Below are positions 53,401-62,118 of a DNA stretch of 64,000 bases, in pieces (positions within the stretch are counted from its first letter, which is position 1; each line of letters starts with the position of its first letter). Source of the DNA: Campylobacterales bacterium (GTDB lineage: Bacteria > Campylobacterota > Campylobacteria > Campylobacterales > Sulfurimonadaceae); the NCBI GenBank assembly GCA_026390165.1, contig JAPLGM010000004.1:1-64000 (forward strand). The letters run 5' to 3'. Position numbers and translations under genes: made by a program. The notes under the pieces are model-generated. The model was given only the letters and a program-made list of their open reading frames with translations, made no database searches and was not told the origin of the DNA.

Positions 53401-56400
53401 TAATATTAATGAGGCGCCTACTGTATCAGCCCCTATTATTCTTACTGATGTAGCCGAAGATAGCGGAGCTATCACCATTACTGCTGAACAGCTCTTAGCC
53501 AATGCTAACGATATAAATGGCGATATCCTCACTGTAGCGAACCTTAGTGCAACTTCCGGAATCCTTGTGGATAACATGGATGGAACATGGAGTCTCACAC
53601 CGGATGCCAATTATAACGGAGAGATTACCCTTAACTATGACGTTACAGATGGAATGGAAACCGTAGCGACAACGGCTACGCAAGTGGTGATTGCAGTCAA
53701 TGACGCACCGACAGTAAGTGAACAAATTAGTAATGTTGGGTTGATTCAAAATGATTCATTTGTATTAGATACGAGTAATAAATTTGAAGACATTGATAGT
53801 AATACATTAACTTACTCTGTAACAGGATTGCCTACAGGGTTAACCCTTGATCCTATAACAGGAGTTATTAGTGGGAGTGTAAATGATCAGTCAGTAGCTG
53901 TATTTGATTTAGGTTTATTTGAACCAAGTTCAACAGAAGGTTCAGCACTCAAAATGGTTGTAAAGACAACTGAAGCCAACCAAACTGTTGAGATAAATTG
54001 GCAGTTTCTCTCCGGTGACTATATGCCATATAATGATTTCGCTTTTATGGTCATTGATAATGGTATCGTGAAGAAAATTGCAAGTGTAGAATCAACTGGT
54101 AGTAATCATGATATAGGCACATTTATTTCTGGAGAAGCTCACGTTGAATCTGTAATATTTGAAGAGGCAGGAATGCATACGATTGTTTTTGGTATGCTAG
54201 ATTACGCAGACGGTGTATGGACATCAGCAATTGATATTACTGGTTTATCCATTACCCCAGAATATGTAAATACAATTGGAGAGGTAACTTCTACGGAAAG
54301 TGGATGGAGACTTCAAACAAATGGTGCTTCACGAGATGATATAAGCCAATTTGTCGGAGGGGTGGGTGTACACACGGTTACTGTTACTGCAACAGATGAA
54401 GATGGTAATAATGTGTCTCAAACATTTACAATCTTGATTTCTAATACAAATGAAGCTCCGACGAGTAGTAGTATTGAAACTCAACACGTCAATGAAAATT
54501 CTCCTTTTGTATTAGATACTTCTTTAGCATTTCAAGATATTGATTCGGGGGATGTTTTAATTTACTCAGCATCCGGTATACCGGCAGGCTTTAGTATAGA
54601 TGCTGTCACAGGGGTTATTAGTGGAACTCCTACTAATTCAGAAGTCGGTGATTATACTGTAATTGTAACGGCAACAGATTTATTTGGGCTTAGTGCTTCG
54701 TCTTCATTTACCTTGAATGTAATAAATGTAAATAACGCCCCCGTCGTATCAGCCCCCGTTGCCCTTACTGATGTTCTCGAAGACAGCGGTTCAATCCTCA
54801 TTACGGCAGAGCAGCTGTTGGCAAACGCCAGTGATATAGACGGAGATACGCTTAGTGTAGCCAATCTTAGTGCATCCGCCGGAACCCTTGTGGATAACAT
54901 GGATGGAACATGGAGTCTCACACCAGACACTAACTACACGGGAGAGATTACCCTTAGCTATGAGGTTAGTGACGGTACAGAAATGGTAGCCGCAAGTGCA
55001 CTACAAATGGTTACTTCGGGGAATCATGCACCGGAGTATATAGGTACAGGATCTGTCTTAAATGGATTTGAAGATACACCAATGGTTGTAGTAACAGAGG
55101 CTATGTTACTTGATAATTTTGTAGATATAGACGGTGATTCTCTTTCTATCGCTAATCTTAGTGTTTCAAGCGGAACATTGACTGAGAATAGTGGTTCATG
55201 GACGTATACCCCTGAAGCAAACTATTCAGGGGCAGTAACACTTTCCTACACTGTCAGCGATGGTGTTGAGATGGTGAGTCATAATCTTGATATGAATATT
55301 GCACCTGTCGATGATCATCCAGTGTCATCTGATGCAGATGTTATTGTTGCTGAGGATACAACAGTGACAGGCGCTCTTCCTCCACTCTTTGACATTGAAG
55401 GGGATGGTGCAGTGTATGTGAAAGGGATCGATCCTGCACATGGAGTTGTTACTGTTATGGAAGATGGCTCCTTCACATATACGCCGAATGAGGATTATAA
55501 CGGACCGGATAACTTTACCTTTACAGTAACTGAAACTACAGGTGCTATTTCCAATAAACTGGATTATGTATTTGTAATGGATGATACAGGGTCCATGGGT
55601 GGAACCATTGATAGTGTTAAAACAAATGTATCAAATTTTGTATCACAACTTGTCGCAAGTGGAATTGATGCACAATTTGGATTTGTTCGATATGGGGAAA
55701 ATTCTGAAGGTGCGGCAACATTCTCAGGCTTTTACAATGCGACAACTGTCGATGATTTCCAAACAGCTTTGGGGACAGTATATGCGCATGGTGGCGCTGA
55801 TGCTCCTGAATCAGGATTAGAGGCACTTATGCTGGTACAAGATGAAACGCAAGTTGGGTTTCGGTCTGATGCATTAAAGCATGTTGTTGTACTGACAGAT
55901 ATTACCTTTAAAGATGCAGCGACAGGATTTGACTATTATAGCGGACCCGCATTGTATACAATGGATCAAGTCATTACAGAATTACGAAATGATGGAATTA
56001 TTGTGGATGTCGCTGGGACAACAAGTGACTATCCTGATGATGCAGGTCAACTCCCATCGATTCAATACGCACAAATTACAGGTGCAACGGGTGGAACTGT
56101 GTCTGATGTCTATGATCCAACTTTTTATAGTGAAGGTTTTAATGTATTTAGCCATTACTATACCGTTAGTGTTGATGTAACTCCAGTCAATGATGCCCCC
56201 GCAGTAAGCGCCCCTGTTGCTCTTACTGATATAGCGGCAAATAGCAGTTTAGTCCTCATTACGGCAGAGCAGCTGTTGGCAAACGCCAGTGATGTAGACG
56301 GAGATACCCTCACTGTAGCCAATCTTAGTGCATCTGCCGGAACCCTTGTGGATAACATGGATGGAACATGGAGTCTCACACCAGACACCAACTACACTGG

Positions 56401-59400
56401 AGAGATCACCCTTAGCTATGAGGTTAGTGACGGTACAGAAATGGTAGCTGCAAGTGCACTACAAATGGTTACTTCGGTTACTTTTGTTGATATAGCCGAA
56501 GACAGCGGTTCTGTCCTCATTACTGCAGAGCAGCTGTTGGCAAATGCAAGTAATGTAAATGGTGACACCCTCACCGTAGTCAATCTTAGCGCATCAGCAG
56601 GAACCCTTGTGGATAACATGGATGGTACGTGGATACTCAGACCGGACACCAATTATAATGGAGAGATCACCCTTAGCTATGAAATTAGTGATGGGATAGA
56701 ACTAGTAGCTGTTACAGCTATTCAAATGGTTACTCCAGTCAATGACGCCCCCGTTGTAAGCGCCCCTATTGCTCTTGTTGATATAGAGAAAAATAGCGGT
56801 TCAGTCCTCATTACGGCAGAGCAGCTGTTGGCAAATGCAAGTGATGTAGACGGAGATGCTCTTAGTGTAGCCAATCTTAGTGCATCCGCCGGAACCCTTG
56901 TGGATAACATGGATGGAACATGGAGTCTCACACCAGACACCAACTACACGGGAGAGATCACCCTTAGCTATGAGGTTAGTGACGGTACAGAAATGGTAGC
57001 TGCAAGCGCTATTCAAATGGTGATTTCTATAGTAATAAGTGCCCCGGTTATCCTTACCGATGTAGCCGAAGACAGTGGGTCAATTCTCATTACCGTAGAG
57101 CAACTCTTAGCAAATGCAAGTGATATAAACGGTGATATCCTTACCGTAGCCAACCTTACTACCACTGCCGGAACCCTTGTGGATAATATGAATGGAACAT
57201 GGAGTCTCACACCGGACACCAACTATAACGGAGAGATTCTCCTTAATTATAGCGTTAGTGACGGGATGCAAGTGGTAGATACGAGTGCACTACAACTGGT
57301 TACTCCTGTGAATGATGCCCCCGTAGTAAGCGCCCCTGTTGTTCTTGCTGATTTAGTGGAAAACAGCGGTTCTGTCCTCATTACGGCAGAGCAGCTGTTG
57401 GCAAACGCCAGTGATGTAGAGGGTGACACCCTCATCGTAGCCAACCTTAGTGCATCCGCCGGAACCCTTGTGGATAACATGGATGGAACATGGAGTCTCA
57501 CACCGGACACCAACTACACGGGAGAGATCACCCTTAGCTATGAGGTTAGTGACGGTACAGAAATGGTAGCTGCAAGTGCACTACAAGTGGTGACTTCTAT
57601 AGTAATAGGGGCCCCTGTTATCCTTACCGATGTAGCCGAAGACAGCGGTTCAATCCTTATTACCGCAGAGCAACTCTTAGCAAATGCAAGTGATGTAAAC
57701 GGGGACCCTCTCACCGTAACCAACCTTAGTACAACTGCCGGAACCCTTGTGGATAACATGGATGGAACATGGAGCCTCATACCGGATACCAACTATAACG
57801 GAGAGATGCTCCTTAATTATAGCGTTAGTGACGGGACGCAAGTGGTAGCTACGAGTGCACTACAAGTGGTTACTCCTGTGAATGATGCACCGGTTTTCGG
57901 CTCTTCTAATGATGCCGTGAATATCTTAGAGAATGGGACAGGGGCTGTCTATCAAGCAGATGCGTCTGATGTCGATGGTGATACTCTAAGCTATACTCTT
58001 TCCGGTACGGATGCGGAGGATTTTAATATCAATGCCCAGACAGGAGCAATCAGTTTCAAATTCATTCCAGATTATGAGACACCTAAAGACGCAAACAGTG
58101 ATAATCAATACGACATTGTCGTTCAAGCCGTTGATCAACAGGTAGCAGTGGCAGAACAGACAGTCTCTATCGGGGTGGACGATGTATTAGAAGGTGCAAT
58201 TTATGCAGTTTCCGTAGGAACAGTAAACGTATCAGTAGCTTCTGGTAATAGCCTTATCAACACGCTTGGAGGTTCAAGCGGTTTTGGTAATGACTACTTG
58301 TATCGGAACGATGATGGTTCGACAGGGCTAGTTGATATCACATCGGTATTCCCTGATGGTGTTACGATAGGAGACCATACCTACACTAGCTTTTATATCA
58401 ATAACAACGGGAATGTCACGTTTGCTTCTTCTCAATATACCTACACACCCTACGTTATTACCGGGACAACGAGTAATCCTATTATCGCCCCTTTCTTCGC
58501 TGACGTTGATACACGAGGGGGTGTGGTGACACCTACCGAGGGGGGAACTTCAACCGGATCAAATCTTGTATGGTGGTCTATGTCTCCGGATCAATCGGCG
58601 ATTTATATTACATGGGATGACGTTGGATATTATGGCTCCCATACCGATAAGCTGAATGCATTTCAATTGGTGATCTATAATACGGGAAACAGCTCGATGG
58701 CAATGGAAATGCGATACGAAGATATGAACTGGGTAACGGGTGACGCAAGCGGGGGAAGTTATGGGTTAGGCGGTACGGTAGCGCGTGCCGGATGGAGTTT
58801 AGGTGATGGTGTGCATTATGCGGAATTGAGCCAATCTGGAGTTCAAGATCAGATGCTGTCACTTGAGGCGCAAAGTAATATTAACCATGCAGGGGTCTTT
58901 TTGTTCAGTGTTAACGAAGGGGCTGTTTCATCGTATTTGACAGCACTTTTACCAGAGGGAGGAAATGTCGGAATAAGCAGTTCAACATTGACGGTGATTG
59001 ATGGACAGCATCCTGCAGATGATATAATATTTACCGTAACGGCGATTCCTCAACACGGAACTCTTCTCTTGCAGACAACAGGAGGCGTGGTAAATATGAG
59101 TATTGGCGATACATTTATGCAAAGTGATATTAATGCCGGTTATTTGACCTATCAGCATGACGGTTCTGAGAACTTTACGGACAATTTTAGTTATCACGTA
59201 GAGAATGCGATTGAATCGCTGAATGATACCTTTACGTTTAACATAACACCGGTGAACTATGCCCCCGTCATTACAGCTCCCATCATACTTAATGCTGTAG
59301 CCGAAGACAGCGGTTCAATCCTCATCACCGCAGAGCATCTGTTGGCAAATGCAAGTGATGCAGACGGGGACACCCTCACCGTAGCTAATCTCACTGCAAC

Positions 59401-61960
59401 TGCTGGAACACTAGTCGATAACATGAATGGGACGTGGAGCCTCACAGCGGATGCTAACTATAACGGAGAGATCACTCTTAGCTATGGGGTTACGGATGGA
59501 ATTGAAACGGTAGCTACAAGTGCACTACAAATGGTTACTCCTGTGAATGATGCCCCAGTAGTAAGTGCTTCTGTTATCTTTACTGAAGTAGCCGAAGACG
59601 GTAGTTTAGCCCTCATTACGACAGAGAAACTCTTAGAAAACGCAAGTGATGCCGACGGTGATACGCTCACTGTAGCCAACCTTAGTGCATCAGCAGGAAC
59701 CCTAGTAGATAATATGGATGGTACGTGGAGCTTCACACCGGATGCCGGCTATACCGGAGAGATCACCCTTAGCTATGATATTAGTGATGGAATTGAGAGT
59801 GTAGCGACAACAGCGATAATTGATTACACTCATTTATTAACTATTATCGATGGTACGACTGGAGATGATGTTCTCTACTCCAGTTCAGTCGTTACAGTAA
59901 TAATGAATGGGAAAGAGGGGAATGATTCTCTTTCCGTCGATAATTCCAAAACTGTAACCCTTGATGGAGGAGTCGGAAACGATACTCTCAATGCCTCTTT
60001 TTACAATGGGGGGTATACGCAAACAGGGGACACAAGTATCAACTACCAACTCAATGGCGGTACGGAGGATGATACCCTTAATGCGAATGGTTATGCGTAT
60101 AGCGGATATGGGATGGTGAATCTAGCCCTCGATGGGGGAATCGGTAACGATACCCTTACTGTAAGTGAAAATTATAGCTCTTGGTATTACAACTACGGCG
60201 CAATCAAACAAGCAACCCTAAGCGGCGGTGATGGAGATGATAGACTCACTGCGTCAGGGGTACTCGAACTCACCCTTAGCGGAGGAGCTGGAAGCGATAC
60301 GTTTGCCTTAACTACAACGCAAGTTCATACACAGCTCGCCTCATTGCAGTTTTCTACCCAAGTAGCGACTGAGGCAAACGGTTGGGATTCTGGACTTGTC
60401 ACCGTCGATGGACGTGCGATGGAGATTACTGACTTCACCGCAGGCGTGGGTGGAGATGTATTGGATATCAATGACTTGTTGTTAAATGGGTCAACAGGAT
60501 TTGACGGAACGAATCCATTTGCATCAGGATATTTGAGCTTTGTTCAATCAGGTGCGGATACGTTGGTGCAGTTTGATGCTGATGGAAGTGCAGGAAGTGC
60601 TAATACATTGAGCACTATTGCAACATTGAAAAACACAACAGCAACAGAAGTGACCTCGGATAACTTCGCTCCGAACTATCCACTCGATGGAAGTGCGATA
60701 GCGGGAGAGAGCATTGTCGGTACTGATAATAATGATAATATTGTAGGAACATACGGCGCAGATACCATTACAGGATTAGCGGGTAACGATACTATCGACG
60801 GCAGTTACGGCAACGACACGATTGATGGAGGGGACGGCAGTGATAGTATCACCGGAAACCTCGGTAACGATACGATGTACGGGGGAGCAGGAGACGATTA
60901 TATCTACGATAATCAAGATGCAAGTAGTATGGATGGAGGAGAAGGTAATGATACCCTTCAAGCGTACGCAGCTAACAGTAACCAAACCTTACTAGGGGGA
61001 GTTGGATCAGACTACTTGTATGCACAAGGACAAAGCATTCTTCTCAACGGCGGTGATGACAATGATTATCTCGCTGCAAGCGGTTCGGTTGAGGGGACAC
61101 TCTTGGGCGGAAGCGGTGATGATTCTCTCCAAACCGATTCAGTCGTTACAGTAATAATGAATGGGGAAGAGGGGAATGATTCTCTTTACGTCAATAATTC
61201 TAAAACTGCAACCCTTGATGGTGGAGCAGGAGCTGATATGGTTAATGCTTATTTCAATAACGGTTCTTTCATGAATACGGGTGATACAAGTATCAACTAC
61301 CAACTCAATGGCGGTACGGAGGATGATACCCTTAATGCGAATGGTTATGCGTATAGCGGCTATGGAATGGTGAAACTAGCTCTCGATGGGGGAATCGGTA
61401 ACGATACCCTTACTGTAAGTGAAAATTATAGCTCTTGGTATTACAACTACGGTGCGATCAAACAAGCAACCCTAAGTGGCGGAGAGGGAGATGATAGACT
61501 CACGGCTTCAGGGGTACTAGAACTTACCCTTAACGGAGGAACAGGAAGCGATACGTTTGCCTTAACTACAACGCAAGTTCATACACAGCTCGCCTCATTG
61601 CAGTTTTCTACCCAAGTAGCGACTGAGGCAAACGGTTGGGATTCTGGACTTGTCACTGTCGATGGAAGAGCAATGGAGATTACTGACTTCACCGTAGGTG
61701 TGGGTGGAGATGTATTGGATATCAATGACTTGTTGTTAAATGGGTCAACAGGATTTGACGGAACGAATCCATTTGCTTCAGGACACCTAAGCCTCGTACA
61801 ATCAGGAGCGGATACGTTGGTGCAGTTTGATGCTGATGGAAGTGCAGGAAGTGCTAATACATTGAGCACTATTGCAACGTTGAAAAATGTTGAGGCTACT
61901 CAAATTGTGGAAAATAATTTTGATCAACTGTACACTAATATAACACCAGCTGTTTTATAG
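50486..61960 (+). CDS. Giant multidomain RTX-type adhesin secreted by type I system (3824 aa)
   Basis: A BapA-like prefix (1-100), then Gly/Ala segment GLGVIAVGGGIALAAGGGG (about 130-150). Next: Ig-like and SwmB-like repeats, an EF-hand-like DVDGDGNVNPD, two FSEAVTGFSNxDVTVANGTL Ig repeats, a cadherin domain (to about 980), and eleven tandem-95/cadherin-like repeats of about 95 residues. A von Willebrand A domain (about 1691-1893, MDDTGSMGG metal site), a nidogen-like domain (2595-2815) and a CSPG repeat (2830-2923) interrupt them. RTX nonapeptides (GGxGNDTL) and a VCA0849-type secretion module, present twice, form the C-terminus. I chose ATG 50486 (after AAGGGTGG) by match with the second adhesin; the frame opens at 50453. 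It is probably exported by the adjacent TolC/ABC/HlyD set for surface attachment. Confidence 0.9.
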   Translation: MLKMTVNGKVVEGSKVVIQNGDKIIITDMSTGQSPIKMITKHVNKSLQIFEEGVAEPSLVLDDYYAQGVSAQLSGIDASGGYVDYSVASDTGSMELLTTEPVVAASTTATAASTGLSTMEMAGIGLGVIAVGGGIALAAGGGGSDTKDTVAPAAPTLVLATDSGASTTDGITNVATVNVAGLESGATWQYSSDNGVTWITGTGTSFTATSGEHTYLVRQTDTAGNVSTISTAVNITVDTTAPTPVSMSASGTTVSVVFSEAMDTLHLPSNAFEILVNNVSSAVSGISVTGNTVTLTLASALSTGDSVQIRYSDPTVSVDDINAVQDSAGNDAASFLSGIVADGYVRSAEVWVDVDGDGNVNPDKDYFVGLTNSDGNYFIPDSAPSGTIIAMGGVNIDSGIPNTMVLKAPEGSSVINPLTTLVEATIQDSKTTSTPLTVAEASAKVVTALGLTTGTDLTTYDPLIAVNSSDPTEKANAVASQKAAATIATIITLAANASADATAATNTIISNMVTEIKTSTIDLTNTTVMMSGVAVDSAVTAEIDSASTAIASALTITAITTAQSEALDTIAPGASTLTAATATNDITPTVHVNLDVTSTNGKAVVAGDTVILKADGVQVGTTTLTAANIVAGYVNINTSDLSDGSHSLSGVVVDHAGNSGDSYPVKNITIDTSVPIATITMSDTALTIGETSTVTVKFSEAVTGFSNADVTVANGTLSTLASTDNITWTGTFTPTANITDATNLIRLANSYTDSVGNPGTVATSGNYTINTTTINVDMIAPTATITMSDTALKMGETSMVTVTFSEAVTGFSNDDVTVANGTLGTLTSTDNITWTATFTPAANVEDTTNVVTLASTYTDITGNIGATESSVNYTIDTKAPVFSSSEIATAINENSGVNQVVYTAMADDISVITYALKPLSGDVALFTIDSATGAVTLIDNPDYETKSNYSFTVIATDTEGNASEQVVSLAINNINEAPTVSAPIILTDVAEDSGAITITAEQLLANANDINGDILTVANLSATSGILVDNMDGTWSLTPDANYNGEITLNYDVTDGMETVATTATQVVIAVNDAPTVSEQISNVGLIQNDSFVLDTSNKFEDIDSNTLTYSVTGLPTGLTLDPITGVISGSVNDQSVAVFDLGLFEPSSTEGSALKMVVKTTEANQTVEINWQFLSGDYMPYNDFAFMVIDNGIVKKIASVESTGSNHDIGTFISGEAHVESVIFEEAGMHTIVFGMLDYADGVWTSAIDITGLSITPEYVNTIGEVTSTESGWRLQTNGASRDDISQFVGGVGVHTVTVTATDEDGNNVSQTFTILISNTNEAPTSSSIETQHVNENSPFVLDTSLAFQDIDSGDVLIYSASGIPAGFSIDAVTGVISGTPTNSEVGDYTVIVTATDLFGLSASSSFTLNVINVNNAPVVSAPVALTDVLEDSGSILITAEQLLANASDIDGDTLSVANLSASAGTLVDNMDGTWSLTPDTNYTGEITLSYEVSDGTEMVAASALQMVTSGNHAPEYIGTGSVLNGFEDTPMVVVTEAMLLDNFVDIDGDSLSIANLSVSSGTLTENSGSWTYTPEANYSGAVTLSYTVSDGVEMVSHNLDMNIAPVDDHPVSSDADVIVAEDTTVTGALPPLFDIEGDGAVYVKGIDPAHGVVTVMEDGSFTYTPNEDYNGPDNFTFTVTETTGAISNKLDYVFVMDDTGSMGGTIDSVKTNVSNFVSQLVASGIDAQFGFVRYGENSEGAATFSGFYNATTVDDFQTALGTVYAHGGADAPESGLEALMLVQDETQVGFRSDALKHVVVLTDITFKDAATGFDYYSGPALYTMDQVITELRNDGIIVDVAGTTSDYPDDAGQLPSIQYAQITGATGGTVSDVYDPTFYSEGFNVFSHYYTVSVDVTPVNDAPAVSAPVALTDIAANSSLVLITAEQLLANASDVDGDTLTVANLSASAGTLVDNMDGTWSLTPDTNYTGEITLSYEVSDGTEMVAASALQMVTSVTFVDIAEDSGSVLITAEQLLANASNVNGDTLTVVNLSASAGTLVDNMDGTWILRPDTNYNGEITLSYEISDGIELVAVTAIQMVTPVNDAPVVSAPIALVDIEKNSGSVLITAEQLLANASDVDGDALSVANLSASAGTLVDNMDGTWSLTPDTNYTGEITLSYEVSDGTEMVAASAIQMVISIVISAPVILTDVAEDSGSILITVEQLLANASDINGDILTVANLTTTAGTLVDNMNGTWSLTPDTNYNGEILLNYSVSDGMQVVDTSALQLVTPVNDAPVVSAPVVLADLVENSGSVLITAEQLLANASDVEGDTLIVANLSASAGTLVDNMDGTWSLTPDTNYTGEITLSYEVSDGTEMVAASALQVVTSIVIGAPVILTDVAEDSGSILITAEQLLANASDVNGDPLTVTNLSTTAGTLVDNMDGTWSLIPDTNYNGEMLLNYSVSDGTQVVATSALQVVTPVNDAPVFGSSNDAVNILENGTGAVYQADASDVDGDTLSYTLSGTDAEDFNINAQTGAISFKFIPDYETPKDANSDNQYDIVVQAVDQQVAVAEQTVSIGVDDVLEGAIYAVSVGTVNVSVASGNSLINTLGGSSGFGNDYLYRNDDGSTGLVDITSVFPDGVTIGDHTYTSFYINNNGNVTFASSQYTYTPYVITGTTSNPIIAPFFADVDTRGGVVTPTEGGTSTGSNLVWWSMSPDQSAIYITWDDVGYYGSHTDKLNAFQLVIYNTGNSSMAMEMRYEDMNWVTGDASGGSYGLGGTVARAGWSLGDGVHYAELSQSGVQDQMLSLEAQSNINHAGVFLFSVNEGAVSSYLTALLPEGGNVGISSSTLTVIDGQHPADDIIFTVTAIPQHGTLLLQTTGGVVNMSIGDTFMQSDINAGYLTYQHDGSENFTDNFSYHVENAIESLNDTFTFNITPVNYAPVITAPIILNAVAEDSGSILITAEHLLANASDADGDTLTVANLTATAGTLVDNMNGTWSLTADANYNGEITLSYGVTDGIETVATSALQMVTPVNDAPVVSASVIFTEVAEDGSLALITTEKLLENASDADGDTLTVANLSASAGTLVDNMDGTWSFTPDAGYTGEITLSYDISDGIESVATTAIIDYTHLLTIIDGTTGDDVLYSSSVVTVIMNGKEGNDSLSVDNSKTVTLDGGVGNDTLNASFYNGGYTQTGDTSINYQLNGGTEDDTLNANGYAYSGYGMVNLALDGGIGNDTLTVSENYSSWYYNYGAIKQATLSGGDGDDRLTASGVLELTLSGGAGSDTFALTTTQVHTQLASLQFSTQVATEANGWDSGLVTVDGRAMEITDFTAGVGGDVLDINDLLLNGSTGFDGTNPFASGYLSFVQSGADTLVQFDADGSAGSANTLSTIATLKNTTATEVTSDNFAPNYPLDGSAIAGESIVGTDNNDNIVGTYGADTITGLAGNDTIDGSYGNDTIDGGDGSDSITGNLGNDTMYGGAGDDYIYDNQDASSMDGGEGNDTLQAYAANSNQTLLGGVGSDYLYAQGQSILLNGGDDNDYLAASGSVEGTLLGGSGDDSLQTDSVVTVIMNGEEGNDSLYVNNSKTATLDGGAGADMVNAYFNNGSFMNTGDTSINYQLNGGTEDDTLNANGYAYSGYGMVKLALDGGIGNDTLTVSENYSSWYYNYGAIKQATLSGGEGDDRLTASGVLELTLNGGTGSDTFALTTTQVHTQLASLQFSTQVATEANGWDSGLVTVDGRAMEITDFTVGVGGDVLDINDLLLNGSTGFDGTNPFASGHLSLVQSGADTLVQFDADGSAGSANTLSTIATLKNVEATQIVENNFDQLYTNITPAVL
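55560..56170 (+). other. von Willebrand factor A domain inserted in a cadherin-like repeat
   Basis: Residues about 1691-1893 of the adhesin show the metal-ion-dependent adhesion site start (FVMDDTGSMGG), GFVRYGE, HGGADAPESGLEALM and VVVLTDITF. The flanking repeat is split: FTFTVTETTGAIS lies before the domain and HYYTVSVDVTPVNDAP after it. In other adhesins, VWA domains bind protein or matrix ligands using a divalent cation. Confidence 0.8.
58270..58925 (+). other. Nidogen-like (NIDO) domain in the adhesin
   Basis: Adhesin residues about 2595-2815 read NDYLYRNDDGSTGLVDITSVFP, FYINNNGNVTFASSQ, NPIIAPFFADVDTRG, YITWDDVGYYGSHTDKLNAFQLVIYNTGNSSMAMEMRYEDMNW and GGTVARAGWSLGDG. This is the pattern of the extracellular NIDO domain, first known from animal nidogen. 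It precedes a CSPG-type repeat. Confidence 0.75.
59884..60635 (+). repeat. Duplicated C-terminal secretion/RTX module, copy A
   Basis: About 750 bp, repeated in frame 1254 bp (418 codons) downstream. It holds RTX-like GNDTL repeats, the block QLNGGTEDDTLNANGYAYSG, and a type I secretion target segment (FALTTTQVHTQLASLQFSTQ; DVLDINDLLLNGSTGFDGTNPF). In this copy the target lies internal to the protein. Confidence 0.93.
61138..61889 (+). repeat. Duplicated C-terminal secretion/RTX module, copy B
   Basis: Second copy of the module, at the true C-terminus. It is nearly identical over long stretches, with scattered substitutions and codon-level changes. The 500 bp between copies encode a canonical RTX block (GLAGNDTIDGSYGNDTIDGGDGSDSITGNLGNDTMYGGAGDDYI). 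Confidence 0.93.
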
Positions 61961-61996
61961 GAATAGGTGTTATAACCTTTATTTTTTCCCCACTCT

Positions 61997-62020
61997 CCCC
62001 TCAAAGGAGGGGGCTCTTTT
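61997..62020 (+). terminator. Intrinsic terminator between the two adhesin genes
   Basis: CCCCTC (61997-62002) pairs with GAGGGG (62007-62012) around a 4-nt loop. A short G-C run and TTTT follow, 37 bp after the first adhesin's stop. It would limit read-through into the second adhesin gene. Confidence 0.65.
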
Positions 62021-62118
62021 CAAAGATACTTTTTCGTGAAATAATTAAACCTTAAGTGGAAAATGGTGATAATCAGGCACTTACAAGAATTTTTATTCTA
62101 CATTAAAGGTCTCTTCCA

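Larger units (their letters stand above)
53431..59820 (+). repeat. Cadherin-like tandem repeats of about 285-290 bp inside the adhesin
   Basis: Ten units share the core ITAEQLLANASDxxGDxLTVANL and LVDNMDGTWSLTPDxNYxGEI; an eleventh at about 55036-55320 is divergent. Units begin near 53431, 54745, 56200, 56480, 56755, 57035, 57325, 57605, 59265 and 59550. Five run head to tail between about 56480 and 57890. A stretch of about 140 bp is nearly identical among the copies ending near 55015, 56475, 57010 and 57590, which suggests gene conversion or recent duplication. Confidence 0.9.

Noticed and set aside
55581-55826. ORFs in other frames across the VWA region
   Set aside because: They are shadows of the adhesin, which has one uninterrupted frame of over 11 kb with clear domains.
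56480-57890. Regular repeats as a CRISPR array
   Set aside because: The period is about 285-290 bp, in frame, and encodes cadherin-like domains. There are no short repeats with unique spacers.
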